From assembly GCF_036014115.1 (NCBI RefSeq), contig NZ_CP107913.1, positions 8,177,501-8,241,500 of the forward strand: a DNA stretch of 64,000 nt, given 5' to 3'. The notes beneath the pieces were generated by a model. It had not been told where the DNA came from. It was given only the letters and a program-made list of their open reading frames with translations, and did not search any database. A program made the translations under genes and the position numbers. Source of the stretch: Streptomyces sp. NBC_00448. Lineage in GTDB: Bacteria; Actinomycetota; Actinomycetes; Streptomycetales; Streptomycetaceae. Of the stretch, positions 8,527 through 17,278 are shown in pieces. The first letter of the stretch is position 1. Each line of letters opens with the position of its first letter.

Positions 8527-8910
8527 GGACAAGTCATAACCCGCGTCACCCCGTCCCCCGGGGAGCCCCGCAGCGCCGTTCGGGCGACTCCGTGCACGGC
8601 CCCGGCCGGGGGCGGCACCGCGGCCGCGACGACGAGGGCGGGTCCCCGCTACGGCGGGAGGACGACGGAACCCTTGGGGCGGGGACGGAGACCTAGGGCG
8701 AACTTCCCTGCACCGGAAGGGGGTTGGCGGTAGGAGTTGCCCTGTCGGTAGCCCCTCGGTGTCCCCGGGGGAGAGCCGGATGGGCCGCCCCCTCCCGCGC
8801 TGGTGGGATGGACGCGGACCACCGGCTCCGGGGCGCGGCACCCACCGCGGTGCGTGGCCGCCGACCGGTCCCTGGTCATCCAGCGGACTCGTACAGAACG
8901 GGGCATCACC
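8527..8910. other. Divergent intergenic region
   Basis: 384 bp between the leftward sensor phosphatase and the rightward serine hydrolase. It should contain both promoters. Very GC-rich; no clear -10/-35 pair or strong palindrome could be assigned. Confidence 0.4.
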
Positions 8911-10086
8911 ATGCACCTGACCGGACGCCGTCGACGTCGCCTGCTCGTCCCGAGCGTCCTCGCCGCGGCCCTCACGCTCACTGCGGCCGGACTGGCCACG
9001 GCGTCCGGCGCCGGCGCCGATACCGTCACCGCGCCCACCGCCGCCGGCGATCCCCTCCAGCGGGAAGTGGACGCGATCCGCGACACGGGGACCGTCGGGG
9101 TGCTCGCCGACGTGAGGGCATCGGACGCACGACAGCACGCGCGCGCCGGAACCGCCGAGTTGGGCACCGGAAGGCCCGTACCGTGGGACGGCAGGTTCCG
9201 GATCGGCAGTGCCACGAAGACCTTCACCGCGACGGTCGTGCTCCAACTCGTGGGCGAGGGGCGGATATCCCTCGATGACACCGTCGAGCACTGGCTGCCC
9301 GGAGTGGTCCGGGGCGACGGCCGCGACGGCAGCCGGATCACCGTCCGCCAACTGCTCCAGCACACCAGCGGCATCCCCGAAGTCGAGGGCGACATCCCGT
9401 CGTTGAACAGTGCCTCCGGTTACGAGGCCGAACGGCTGCGCACCTACACCCCGGAGGAGCTGGCGGCGCTGGCGATGCGGAACCCCTCCACCGCCGCGCC
9501 GGGCACCTTCGCGTACTCCGACACCGACTACATCCTCCTCGGGATGATCATCAAGAAGGCCACCGGCCACAGTTGGGCGGCGGAGGTGAACTCCCGGATC
9601 ATCCGCCCGCTCCGGCTCGCCGACACCAGCACGCCGGGCGCCTCGCCCTACGTCCCGGGCCCGCACGCCCACGCCTACCGCGCCTTCGGCACCGGTACCG
9701 CCATCGACGTCACGCGGATCAACGCCAGCGCGTTCGACGCCTCGGGATCGATCATCAGCACTTCGGCCGACCTGGGCCGCTTCTTCACGGCGCTGGTCAG
9801 CGGCCGCCTGCTGGCGCCGGCGCAGTTCGACGAGATGACGACCACCGTGCCCGCGCCGGAGCTCGGCGCGGACTACGGACTGGGGCTGGGCACGTTCCCG
9901 TTGTCCTGCGGCGGCAGCTACTACACCCACCCGGGCGGGGTGTCCGGTTACCAGACCTGGGTCGCCGTCACCCCGGACGCGACCCGGACCGTCGTGCTGC
10001 TCGCCACCGGCGACGGGGACACGAGCACGGAGGCGGCCATGATCCGTCTGGTGGACCGGGAGATGTGCCGCGGCGGCGGGAAGTAG
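8911..10086 (+). CDS. Secreted serine hydrolase (beta-lactamase / D,D-carboxypeptidase family)
   Basis: 391 residues. The start at ATG 8911 gives a classical signal peptide: RRRRRL, then a hydrophobic stretch ending TASGAGAD. Class C beta-lactamase-family motifs are complete: the SxxK nucleophile and base in IGSATKTF (Ser100, Lys103), the YxN-like YSDTDY at Tyr202, and HPGGVSGY for the third motif. Family members are D-alanyl-D-alanine carboxypeptidases, esterases or peptidases outside the cell; the exact substrate is unknown. The half-length relative at 33448-33832 shares the same SxxK block. Confidence 0.85.
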   Translation: MHLTGRRRRRLLVPSVLAAALTLTAAGLATASGAGADTVTAPTAAGDPLQREVDAIRDTGTVGVLADVRASDARQHARAGTAELGTGRPVPWDGRFRIGSATKTFTATVVLQLVGEGRISLDDTVEHWLPGVVRGDGRDGSRITVRQLLQHTSGIPEVEGDIPSLNSASGYEAERLRTYTPEELAALAMRNPSTAAPGTFAYSDTDYILLGMIIKKATGHSWAAEVNSRIIRPLRLADTSTPGASPYVPGPHAHAYRAFGTGTAIDVTRINASAFDASGSIISTSADLGRFFTALVSGRLLAPAQFDEMTTTVPAPELGADYGLGLGTFPLSCGGSYYTHPGGVSGYQTWVAVTPDATRTVVLLATGDGDTSTEAAMIRLVDREMCRGGGK

Positions 10087-10254
10087 CAGATGAGCCCGGG
10101 GGGCTCCCACCGCCCGCCCCGCATCCGACCGGGCCCTGGCCGTTCCCGCGTCCGGTCACGCCAGGCTGCCCGCCGACGCGGGTGAACCTTCCGGCCGGTC
10201 CTGCTGCCCCGCAGACCCTGACGGGACTTCAGGCACGGCCGGCAATCTTCCCCG

Positions 10255-10421
10255 GTGACCATCCGGACTTCGCGGCTTCCCGCCTCGGCGACGGTCGACC
10301 CGGGGAGCAGCGGCACCGTGCAACCGCGGCTGCGCAACACCGGCGATGTCGTCGACGAGTACCGCTTCACGGTGGTCGGGGACATCGCCCCGTACCGCAC
10401 GGCGCAGCGCACCGGCACTCC
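10255..10421 (+). pseudogene. N-terminal fragment of a hydrolytic-type secreted protein
   Basis: GTG 10255 opens a frame reading TIRTSRLPASATVDPGSSG, then RLRNTGDVVDEYRFTVVGD. This is the immunoglobulin-like N-terminal repeat of a large actinomycete family of surface proteins. After about 50 residues the resemblance stops and the frame runs on into the DinB gene. It looks like a decapitated relic fused by deletion. The frame should not be taken as an N-terminal extension of DinB. Confidence 0.55.
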
Positions 10422-10509
10422 CGGGGCACTGACCGCGCGGCGCAACCCCGCTCACCCCGCCGGCGACAGCGGACCGATCCTGTCCGCCAGGGGTGTCAGG
10501 GTGGGCGGT

Positions 10510-11097
10510 ATGGATGCAGACCGACTCGACTGGAACCGGACGCTGCGCGAACAGTGGGAGGTCCACTGGCAACATCAGCTCCGAGCTCGCCTTGAGGACC
10601 TCACCGACGACGAGTACTTCTGGTCACCGGTGCCGGACGCCTGGAGCGTGCGGCCGCGCGGCAGCTCGACGGCGCCCGTGCAGGCCGGTACCGGGGACTT
10701 CACGATCGACTTCGCCTTCCCGCAGCCGGTCCCTGCGGCCTTCACCACGATCGCCTGGAGACTCGGGCACGTCATCGTCGGCGTCCTCGCCGCGCGCAAC
10801 GCGGCGCACTTCGGCGCGCCGGCGGCGTCGTACGAGACCTGGGAGTACGCCGGCGGTGCGGCCGCCGCGCTCGACCAGCTCGAGACCCAGCTCGACGTCT
10901 GGCGAGCCGGGGTGCGCGGCCTCGGTGACGCCGGGCTCCGGGTACCGGTCGGCGCGAAGGAGCCCTTCCCCGAGGCGCCCATGGCTGATCTGGTGCTGCA
11001 CATCCACCGCGAGCTGATCCACCACCTGTCCGAGGTCTGCCTGCTGCGCGACCTCCACCTGCACATGAACCCCACGACGAACGGAGCGACCCGATGA
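10510..11097 (+). CDS. DinB-family protein
   Basis: 195 residues from ATG 10510 (MDADRLDWNRTLREQW). The four-helix DinB fold is indicated by the N-terminal helix and the central AWRLGHVIVGVLAARNAAHFG. The C-terminal HIHRELIHHLSEVCLLRDLH holds the His triad expected to bind metal together with the His in RLGHVIVG. DinB proteins often act as thiol-dependent S-transferases or metal-binding stress proteins. The stop overlaps the next gene by four bases (ATGA), so the two are co-translated. Confidence 0.82.
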   Translation: MDADRLDWNRTLREQWEVHWQHQLRARLEDLTDDEYFWSPVPDAWSVRPRGSSTAPVQAGTGDFTIDFAFPQPVPAAFTTIAWRLGHVIVGVLAARNAAHFGAPAASYETWEYAGGAAAALDQLETQLDVWRAGVRGLGDAGLRVPVGAKEPFPEAPMADLVLHIHRELIHHLSEVCLLRDLHLHMNPTTNGATR

Positions 11098-11555
11098 GCC
11101 GCCACGTCCAGATCACCTTCGACGCCCATGACCCGCGGGCGCTGTCGTGCTTCTGGCGCGACGCACTGGGCTACGTCCACCCCGGCCCGCCCGGAGTCGA
11201 CCTCCCCGAGGGCGCCGACCCGCTCGCCGCATGGGACGACTTCCTCGCACGGGTCGGCGTACCGCAGGAGCAGCGCGCCACGAGATCGGCCATCGAGGAC
11301 GCGGACGGGTCCGGTCCACGGTTGTTCTTCCAGCAGGTGCCGGAGGGCAAGGTCGCCAAGAACCGCGTCCACCTCGACGTCCGTGCGGCTCCCGGACTTG
11401 AGGGAGCGGAGCGGATGGCGGCACTGGAAGCCGAGTGCGACCGGCTCGTCGCGCTGGGAGCCACGCGGGTACGTCGCCACGAGCCCGTTCCCCCGATGAG
11501 CGCGGGCTTCCTCGTGATGACCGACCCCGAGGGCAACGAGTTCTGCCTCGACTGA
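11094..11555 (+). CDS. VOC / glyoxalase-like domain protein
   Basis: 153 residues. It begins HVQITFDAHDPRALSCFWRDALGY, the opening of the glyoxalase-like family, and ends MTDPEGNEFCLD, the closing strand with the metal-ligand Glu. The middle insertion (ADPLAAWDDFLARVGVPQEQR) is typical of this subfamily. Catalysis is unknown. Co-translated with the DinB gene, a common pairing in actinomycetes, which suggests a shared detoxification or resistance task (inference). Confidence 0.85.
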   Translation: MSRHVQITFDAHDPRALSCFWRDALGYVHPGPPGVDLPEGADPLAAWDDFLARVGVPQEQRATRSAIEDADGSGPRLFFQQVPEGKVAKNRVHLDVRAAPGLEGAERMAALEAECDRLVALGATRVRRHEPVPPMSAGFLVMTDPEGNEFCLD

Positions 11556-11700
11556 CCCAGCCCACCTGTAGTCGCCGGGCCGCGCCCGGTCCTGAGCCTG
11601 CGGCGGCATCAGCGCCGGGGCAGGGGGATGACGCCCGTGGCGTTGTCCCCCTGCCCTTGCCCAGGCCTCAGCTCGCACCGGAGGCGCTGCGGTCGATTTC

Positions 11701-11937
11701 CACCCCCCGACGAGTCCCTACGATTCCGGGTTCCTCGACACAGGAGACGGCAACTACGCGCACAAGCCGGCGGGGATTCCGGGGGGGATCGTGCACGGCC
11801 GGCACGACATGGGATGCCCGTTCCAGACGGCGTGGCCGGGCGCGCGGCTCCGCATCATCGAGGACGCCGGGCATGCCGGAAGTGACACGGCGGGCGAAGG
11901 GCTCCGCGAGGCCATCGAGGAGTTCAAGAACCGGTGA
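11701..11937 (+). pseudogene. Proline iminopeptidase relic with the middle deleted
   Basis: The frame reads SPYDSGFLDTGDGNY at its start, the N-terminus of prolyl iminopeptidases. After KPAGIPGG it jumps directly to IVHGRHDMGCPFQTAW and IIEDAGHAGS, the C-terminal Asp/His catalytic segment. Only about 79 codons remain of a family usually near 310. The nucleophilic Ser elbow is gone, so it cannot be active. There is no convincing start codon. A single in-frame internal deletion explains it. Confidence 0.7.
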
Positions 11938-12183
11938 CTCCGTAGCGTGCAGGTGCCGGCGGGTCATGTCCAGCCCGTTTCCGAGTAGGAGCGGCCTTCG
12001 GAGATGGCGTGGATCGCCGACCGGGTGTGCCCGCCGTCCGGCGGTGGCACGGTGGTCGGTTCGGCGGTCATCGTGGCGCGCTCCGATCGGGTCGGGCCTG
12101 GACGGCACATGCGGGGGAGTCGTGCAGCTGAGGTGATCTGGCAGGACAGCAACGGTGCGAACGCGCCGGGCTGTTGGGCGAGT

Positions 12184-12604
12184 TCAGGGATGTGGGGGTG
12201 GGTCGTTCTGAGCGGTGTGGAGAGCGGCGCCGAGGGGGCTTTGGCGGTAGTGGACGTGGCGTCCGTGGCGGGTGCGGTCGACGAGGTGGGCGGCGGCCAG
12301 GACGGACAGGTGCTGGCTGACGGCCGGGGGTGAGACGTTCAGCCGGTGGGCGAGTTCGGTGGTGGAGGCGGGCTCGGAGAGCAGGGCCAGGATCTGGGCG
12401 CGGGGGCGACCCAGGAGCGTTTCCAGGGACCGGGGAATCGGAGGTGCGGGTGTTTTCGCCGAGGAGGGCCTGGCCGCGGGCGGAGTAGACGATGTGGGGC
12501 GGGGCGTGGGGGCTGAGCATGGTGGAGACGCCGTCGACGAAGCAGCTGGGGGTGAGCAGCAGGCGCCGGCCGTCGATGGGGTCGTCCTCCAGGTCCGCGC
12601 CGCC
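12184..12604 (-). pseudogene. ArsR-family regulator, N-terminally deleted and frameshifted
   Basis: Reading leftward, one frame gives LEDDPIDGRRLLLTPSCF and HIVYSARGQALLG. A shifted frame then gives LETLLGRPRAQILALLSEP, ASTTELAHRLNVSPPAVSQH and VLAAAHLVDRTRHGRHVHYR, the ArsR winged helix. The change of frame is near 12450. The usual N-terminal 150 or so residues of this long ArsR type are missing; the sequence breaks at about 12605, where an MFS gene begins on the other strand. It is normally divergent from such an exporter. Confidence 0.7.
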
Positions 12605-13018
12605 CGATCCGCAGCCGATCTGCCCGCGGCCGCCCGCTCCTTCCGCGCCGGCGGCCTGCTCACCGCTCTCGCCTGCGTCACGGCCGCCGCTGCCGCGCAC
12701 CGCACCCCCTCCGCCGCCGCCGCGATCCTGCTGACGGCCGTCCTGTTCCTCACACTCGGTGAGGTCACCTCCCAGGCAGGCAGTTGGACCCTCGGCTACG
12801 CTCTGGCCCCCGACCACGCCCAGGGCGCCTACCAGGGCGTCTTCCAGACCGGTATCTCCCTCACCCAGGCACTCGGCCCCCTGGCGGTCACCGCCCTGGT
12901 ACTCCCGCACGGCACCGGGGGATGGTGCGCCCTGGGCGCCGTCTTCGGCGCCGCGGCACTCACCCTGCCCGCCGTCGTACGGCACGCCGAACGGCACCGA
13001 AACACCGACTCCGCGTGA
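12605..13018 (+). pseudogene. MFS transporter, C-terminal third only
   Basis: About 138 codons encode the last three to four membrane helices of a major facilitator exporter (AGGLLTALACVTAAAAAH, AILLTAVLFLTLGEV, LGPLAVTALVLPHG, ALGAVFGAAALTLPAVV). The conserved YQGVFQTGISLTQALGP segment is recognisable. The first eight or so helices are absent. The break coincides with the break in the oppositely oriented ArsR relic, so one deletion removed both N-termini and the shared promoter. Confidence 0.7.
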
Positions 13019-13126
13019 CAGACCGCTTCAGGGGCCCGCCACACCGCGGGGCCGCCCCCGATTCCCCTTGCCCGGCCCTGCGCGGCCCGCGATGGCGCAG
13101 ACCCTTGTCAGAGAGACGGAGAGCAG

Positions 13127-13582
13127 ATGAAGATCATGGAAGACGATCTGTCCGGCCCGCAGATCGCCCGGTTCCTCGAAGAACACCTCCAGCAGATGCG
13201 GTCCATCACGCCGGAGGAGAGCGTGCACGCGCTCGATCTCGACGCACTGCGCAAGCCCGGGATCACCTTCTGGTCGGTCCTGGACGGTGATCTCCTGGTG
13301 GGCTGCGGAGCGGTCAAGGAACTGGCGGCGGGCCACGCGGAACTCAAGTCGATGCGCACCAAGCCGGTGCGCCGCCGCAGCGGCATCGCGTCCCTGCTGC
13401 TGACGCACATCGTCGCCCAAGCCCGGTCTGCCGGCTTCACCCGGCTGAGCCTGGAGACGGGGGCAGCCGACAACTTTCTTCCCGCCAGGCGGCTGTACGA
13501 GAAGTTCGGGTTCGAGTACTGCGCACCATTCGGGGAGTACCGAGCCGACCCGAACAGCGCATTCATGACGCGGACCCTTTGA
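13127..13582 (+). CDS. GNAT-family N-acetyltransferase
   Basis: 151 residues from ATG 13127, preceded by GGAGAG. The acetyl-CoA-binding motif A lies at about residues 80-105 (MRTKPVRRRSGIASLLL, a variant R-x-x-G-x-A loop). RLYEKFGF is the C-terminal motif B. The sequence resembles YiaC/ElaA-like small-molecule or protein acetyltransferases; no substrate can be assigned. Single gene between two decayed loci. Confidence 0.85.
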   Translation: MKIMEDDLSGPQIARFLEEHLQQMRSITPEESVHALDLDALRKPGITFWSVLDGDLLVGCGAVKELAAGHAELKSMRTKPVRRRSGIASLLLTHIVAQARSAGFTRLSLETGAADNFLPARRLYEKFGFEYCAPFGEYRADPNSAFMTRTL

Positions 13583-13659
13583 ACGAAACCGGCACGATCT
13601 CGTTTCGCCGACCGGTGCAGTACCCGCCCGCGGGGTGAGCAGTTCGCAGCTCAGCCCCG

Positions 13660-13791
13660 TCACGCCGGCGACGGCACGTGGCCGGACCAGTTCTCGCCGA
13701 CGAGCGGGGCCCAGCGCTCGGCTGTCTCGGGGTGGATGCCGAGCGGGCCGGCGATGATCATGGGCGGTAGGTCGATCAGGGCGTCCATCAT
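13660..13791 (-). pseudogene. C-terminal scrap of an integrase-associated protein
   Basis: A 42-codon frame reads ALIDLPPMIIAGPLGIHPET, then AERWAPLVGENWSGHV. I recognise the wording from C-termini of actinomycete integrase/transposase-linked proteins with a helix-turn-helix (…LGLHPTTAVRWA…). No upstream part survives. Low certainty. Confidence 0.4.
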
Positions 13792-13832
13792 GGCGGTGTT
13801 CCGGGCAGCTCGGGCGGGCCGAACCGGAAGGC

Positions 13833-13877
13833 GTCAACCCAGGGGTTGACGTGGGACATCAACCCAGGGGTCAACCC
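13833..13877. promoter_or_regulatory. Palindrome and direct repeats (operator candidate)
   Basis: GTCAACCC-AG-GGGTTGAC at 13833-13850 is a perfect 8-bp inverted repeat. TCAACCC is repeated at 13859-13865 and 13871-13877, both followed closely by the start of the membrane protein gene at 13922. Spacing of 12 bp between the direct copies suggests a regulator binding site. The downstream NarL-type regulator is a possible binder (inference). Confidence 0.5.
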
Positions 13878-13921
13878 TGCGGCTGACGTTGCGGCGCCGC
13901 GCGGACGGCAGTCTCAAGGGC

Positions 13922-14446
13922 GTGACGACGACTGATTACCTCATCTCCGCGGTACTGATCCTCCTGGTGATACCGCAGATCCGCGGCACCCGGGTCACCC
14001 TGCGCACCGCGATGCTGCCGGTGGTGTGCGTCGCGGCGGCGGCCGCGTACTACCTCAAGTCCTTCCCGACCGCGGGCCACGACGTGAGGCTGTACGTCGT
14101 CGGCGCGGTCGTCGGTGCGGTGCTGGGGCTCGCCTGCGGCGCGGCCACGCTGATGAGCCGCGGCTCGGACGGTGTCGCGTTCGCCAAGGCGGGGGTGGCC
14201 GCGGCGGCGTTGTGGATCGCGGGGATGCTGCTGCGCTCCGGGTTCGAGTTCTGGTCCGCCCACAGCGGTGCCGAACACATCGCGCGGTTCAGCCGCGACC
14301 ACATGATCACCAGTTCCGACGCGTGGACCGTCGCGCTCCTGCTGATGGCCTTCGCGCAGGTCCTGGCCCGGCTCATCGTGATACGGACCAGGGCGCGCCG
14401 GGTCACCGCGAGTGCCGCGACAGCGTCCGCACTGGCCGAGGGCTGA
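13922..14446 (+). CDS. Multi-pass membrane protein
   Basis: 174 residues from GTG 13922. Four or five hydrophobic helices are visible: LISAVLILLVIPQI, TAMLPVVCVAAAAAYYL, VVGAVVGAVLGLACGAATLM, GVAAAALWIAGMLLRSG and AWTVALLLMAFAQVLARLIV. The pattern resembles DUF1453/CcdC-like membrane proteins, commonly placed beside histidine kinases. No catalytic residues are recognised. The operator-like repeats lie 45 bp upstream, and the kinase gene starts 303 bp downstream. Confidence 0.7.
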   Translation: MTTTDYLISAVLILLVIPQIRGTRVTLRTAMLPVVCVAAAAAYYLKSFPTAGHDVRLYVVGAVVGAVLGLACGAATLMSRGSDGVAFAKAGVAAAALWIAGMLLRSGFEFWSAHSGAEHIARFSRDHMITSSDAWTVALLLMAFAQVLARLIVIRTRARRVTASAATASALAEG

Positions 14447-14749
14447 GTGCGTGGGCGTGGGACCCGGCCCGCCGCAGGGGCGGTGAACGCCAGGGCGGCG
14501 GCACGGAACCGTACCAGCGGCGCGAGCCGTCGGAACCGGAGCCGTACGAGGGACGGAAGCCGCCGGAGCGGCGCGCACGGCCTGAACCGTACGAGCCGCC
14601 GGAGGAGCGGACGATTCGCAAGCCGCTGAGCCCGCCGAACCCACCTCCCCGGTGGTGCCCGGCCCGCTCCGTGACCTGGCCCCGGACCCCGCGGTCCGGG
14701 GCTGAGGCACGTGGCAACCCCCTTGGACCGCCGCCCTATCCTTCAGTGC
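14447..14749. other. Spacer before the two-component genes
   Basis: 303 bp with repeated CGGAACCG/GAGCCGTACGAG-type words (GAACCGTAC twice and close variants). No credible gene and no clear promoter consensus. Confidence 0.4.
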
Positions 14750-15976
14750 ATGACGGACTTCCCTGCCGGCCCACCCGCCGTCGCGGTCAGCCCGCGGCTG
14801 GCGGTGGCGCTGGCCCGCGTCCAGGACCGGCGGGAACGCAGGATCAGGCGCCTGCTGTCGTTGCTGTGGGTCATCTTCGTCACCATCGGCGTCCAGTCGC
14901 TGTCCGCCCATCCCGCGCCCGGTTCCCAGGGGGTGCACCTCGCCGTCGCCCTGCTGCTCGCCGGGTGCCTGCTGCCGATCGCGGCCGTCGCCTCCGGCCG
15001 ATGGCAGGTGACGGCGCCGCTTCCGTGCGTCGTGTACTGCCTGCTGGTCGGCGAGTTCGGGCTGGCGCTCGGCGTGCTGCAACCCCACGCCATGTCCGTG
15101 CTCCCGACGTCGGTGGGCGTGCTGACCTCCTTCCTGGTGCTGCGGCCGGTCCCGGCCACGGTCCTGAGCGGCGTACTGGTCGGCGAGTTGCTCGGCGCCA
15201 ACCTCGCCGGGATGGACGGCAGCGCCACCAACATGGTCAGCCAGATGCAGTTCTGCGCGGTCCTCGCCGTCATGGCGGTCTTCATCCGGCAGGCGGGCAG
15301 CAACGAGGCGCGCGCCGAACTGCTGCTGGCCCAGCTGGAGGACGCCCGGGAGACGGAGACCGAGGCCGCGGCACTGGCCGAGCGCACCCGGATCGCGCAG
15401 GACCTGCACGACGTCCTGGCCCAGACCCTGTCCGGGCTGGCCATCCAGGTCCAGGCCGCCCGCAGGATGGCCCGGCGCGACCGGGCCGACGAGGAACTAC
15501 GCGGCCTGTTGGACCGTACCGCGAAGCTGGTCAAGGACGGTCTGGGCGACGCGCGCCGGGCGGTGGGCGCGCTGCGCGGGGACCGGCCGCCCTCCCTGGA
15601 CCGGCTGGCCGAACTGGTCGAGCGCTACCGCACCGACCTGGACCTCGACGTGACGATGACCGTCATCGGGACCCGGCGGCCGGTGCCCGGCGACGCGGGC
15701 GTGGCGCTGTACCGGGGAGCGCAGGAGGCGTTGACCAACGCGGCGCGGTACGCACGCGGTGCCCGCACCGTCGTGACCCTCTGCTACGAGCCGGAGTCCA
15801 TGACACTGACCGTCGAGGACCGGCGCGACAGCGGCGCCCCCGTCCCGGCACCGGTGCCCGGCGGCTCGGGCCTGGGCCTGACCGGCATGCGCGAGCGGGT
15901 GGCCCTGGCCGGCGGCAAGGCGAGCGCGGGTCCGACTGGCCACGGATGGACCGTACGGATGGAGATACCCGCGTGA
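14750..15976 (+). CDS. NarL-type sensor histidine kinase
   Basis: 408 residues from ATG 14750. Five or so membrane helices fill residues 35-185 (LLSLLWVIFVTIGVQSL, VALLLAGCLLPIAAVA and others). The HisKA_3 dimerisation helix follows near 215-235 (ERTRIAQDLHDVLAQTLSGL), with the phospho-acceptor His in LHD. A GHKL ATPase domain (ALTNAARYA, GSGLGLTGMRERV) closes the protein. Its stop overlaps the response regulator start (GTGA). The signal is unknown. Confidence 0.92.
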   Translation: MTDFPAGPPAVAVSPRLAVALARVQDRRERRIRRLLSLLWVIFVTIGVQSLSAHPAPGSQGVHLAVALLLAGCLLPIAAVASGRWQVTAPLPCVVYCLLVGEFGLALGVLQPHAMSVLPTSVGVLTSFLVLRPVPATVLSGVLVGELLGANLAGMDGSATNMVSQMQFCAVLAVMAVFIRQAGSNEARAELLLAQLEDARETETEAAALAERTRIAQDLHDVLAQTLSGLAIQVQAARRMARRDRADEELRGLLDRTAKLVKDGLGDARRAVGALRGDRPPSLDRLAELVERYRTDLDLDVTMTVIGTRRPVPGDAGVALYRGAQEALTNAARYARGARTVVTLCYEPESMTLTVEDRRDSGAPVPAPVPGGSGLGLTGMRERVALAGGKASAGPTGHGWTVRMEIPA

Positions 15977-16716
15977 CGCAGCCCAATGCCGAACCCGGAC
16001 CCGGAGCCGAACCCGGACCCGGGTCGAAGATCAGGGTGCTCGTCGCGGACGACCAGCGCGTGGTGCGCGACGGACTGGTCCTGCTGGTCGGCATGCTGGA
16101 GGGTATCGAGGTGGTCGGCGCGGCCGGCAACGGCGCCGATGCGGTCGAACTCGCCGGACGGCTGCGCCCCGACGTGGTGCTGATGGATCTGGACATGCCG
16201 GTACTCGGCGGCGTCGCCGCGACCGAGTTGCTGCGCGAACGGCTGCCGAACACCGCGGTTCTCGTGCTCACCACCTACGCGAACGACGACTCGGTCTTCC
16301 CTGCCCTGCGGGCCGGCGCACGCGGCTACCTGACCAAGGACGCGGACGACGACCAGGTCGAGGCCGCGATCCACAACGTGCACGGCGGCCGCACCTGGCT
16401 CGACCCCGTCGTCCAGGCCCGCCTGGTCGCCGCGATCCAGCTCGACGCCCCCGCACCGGCGAACTCCCGGGTCCGCCAGGGAAGTTCCCCAGGCACGGCC
16501 GCCCAACTCCCCGACGGCCTGACCCCGCGCGAGGCCGAGGTCCTCACCCTCATCGCCGACGGCCTGTCCAACGCCCAGATCTGCGCCCGCCTCGTGGTCA
16601 GCCAGGCCACCGTCAAGACCCACATCAACCGCATCTTCACGAAGATCGGCGTCACCGACCGCGCCCAAGCCGTCCGCTACGCCTACCGCAACAACCTGCC
16701 CGTCGAACAGCCCTGA
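15973..16716 (+). CDS. NarL/LuxR-family response regulator
   Basis: 247 residues from GTG 15973, overlapping the kinase stop. A Pro/Gly-rich leader of about 17 residues precedes the receiver domain: acidic DDQ, phospho-acceptor Asp in VVLMDLDMP, Thr in LTTYAND, Lys in LTKDAD. A linker then leads to the LuxR helix-turn-helix near 183-240 (LTPREAEVLTLIADGLSNAQI, VSQATVKTHINRIF). Targets are not evident; the repeats before the membrane gene at 13833 are one candidate. Confidence 0.92.
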   Translation: MTQPNAEPGPGAEPGPGSKIRVLVADDQRVVRDGLVLLVGMLEGIEVVGAAGNGADAVELAGRLRPDVVLMDLDMPVLGGVAATELLRERLPNTAVLVLTTYANDDSVFPALRAGARGYLTKDADDDQVEAAIHNVHGGRTWLDPVVQARLVAAIQLDAPAPANSRVRQGSSPGTAAQLPDGLTPREAEVLTLIADGLSNAQICARLVVSQATVKTHINRIFTKIGVTDRAQAVRYAYRNNLPVEQP

Positions 16717-16856
16717 CGCCCACGCGCGTCACCATCGTCAGCCGGCATCCGCACGCCGCGCACGAACGGACTGCCAGGGCACCACGGCGGGCGGATCGAT
16801 GCGCCGGGGATCGACGAGAACGGGGCACCCGTGGTCGTGGAGTTCACGCGCCGGCC

Positions 16857-17015
16857 GACCTGCGCCACACCGGTCTGACCTGGACGGCCGACGCCGGAAT
16901 CCCGCTGCATGTCCTGCGGTTGATCGCCGGACACGGTTCGCTGACCACCACCCAGCGCTACGTAATGCGGAAGCTCGACCGGATCTCTATCCGGTGGGGA
17001 TTCCGTGGTGTGTAA
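16857..17015 (+). pseudogene. Tyrosine integrase C-terminal fragment
   Basis: The frame encodes DLRHTGLTWTADAGIP, then LRLIAGHGSLTTTQRY, i.e. the HxxR box, the second His and the catalytic Tyr of a phage-type integrase. Then it changes abruptly (VMRKLDRISIRW) and stops at 17013. It is nearly the same sequence as the integrase relic at 61030-61135. Nothing upstream in frame belongs to an integrase. The stretch on to 17278 holds no recognisable gene. Confidence 0.75.
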
Positions 17016-17278
17016 CGGCCGCCCGCCTTCCTCGCCAAGGCCACCACCGGAACGATCCGCGACCATCTGATCAACGCGTCTGCCCGCTTGGCTCGTTCGC
17101 CCCGGCGCCTCACTCCGCCGCCTGCCCGAACGGAGGCCCTGGGCCGACGGCTTCGCCCAACCCTTCGTCCGCGGGCGCATCCCGCTATCCACCGCCTGAG
17201 GAGTTCTGCTCTCCCCACCCGCAAGGGCCCGACGGGCCTTGACCCCCTGGTCTTGGACACACGAGACACTGAGCTTCT

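Noticed and set aside
5749-8733. 994-codon plus-strand frame
   Set aside because: Antisense to the sensor phosphatase; no recognisable domain.
8527-10110. Long N-terminal extension of the sensor phosphatase to 10110
   Set aside because: The stretch is antisense to the serine hydrolase gene. The real start ATG 8526 is followed by the signal-like membrane helix.
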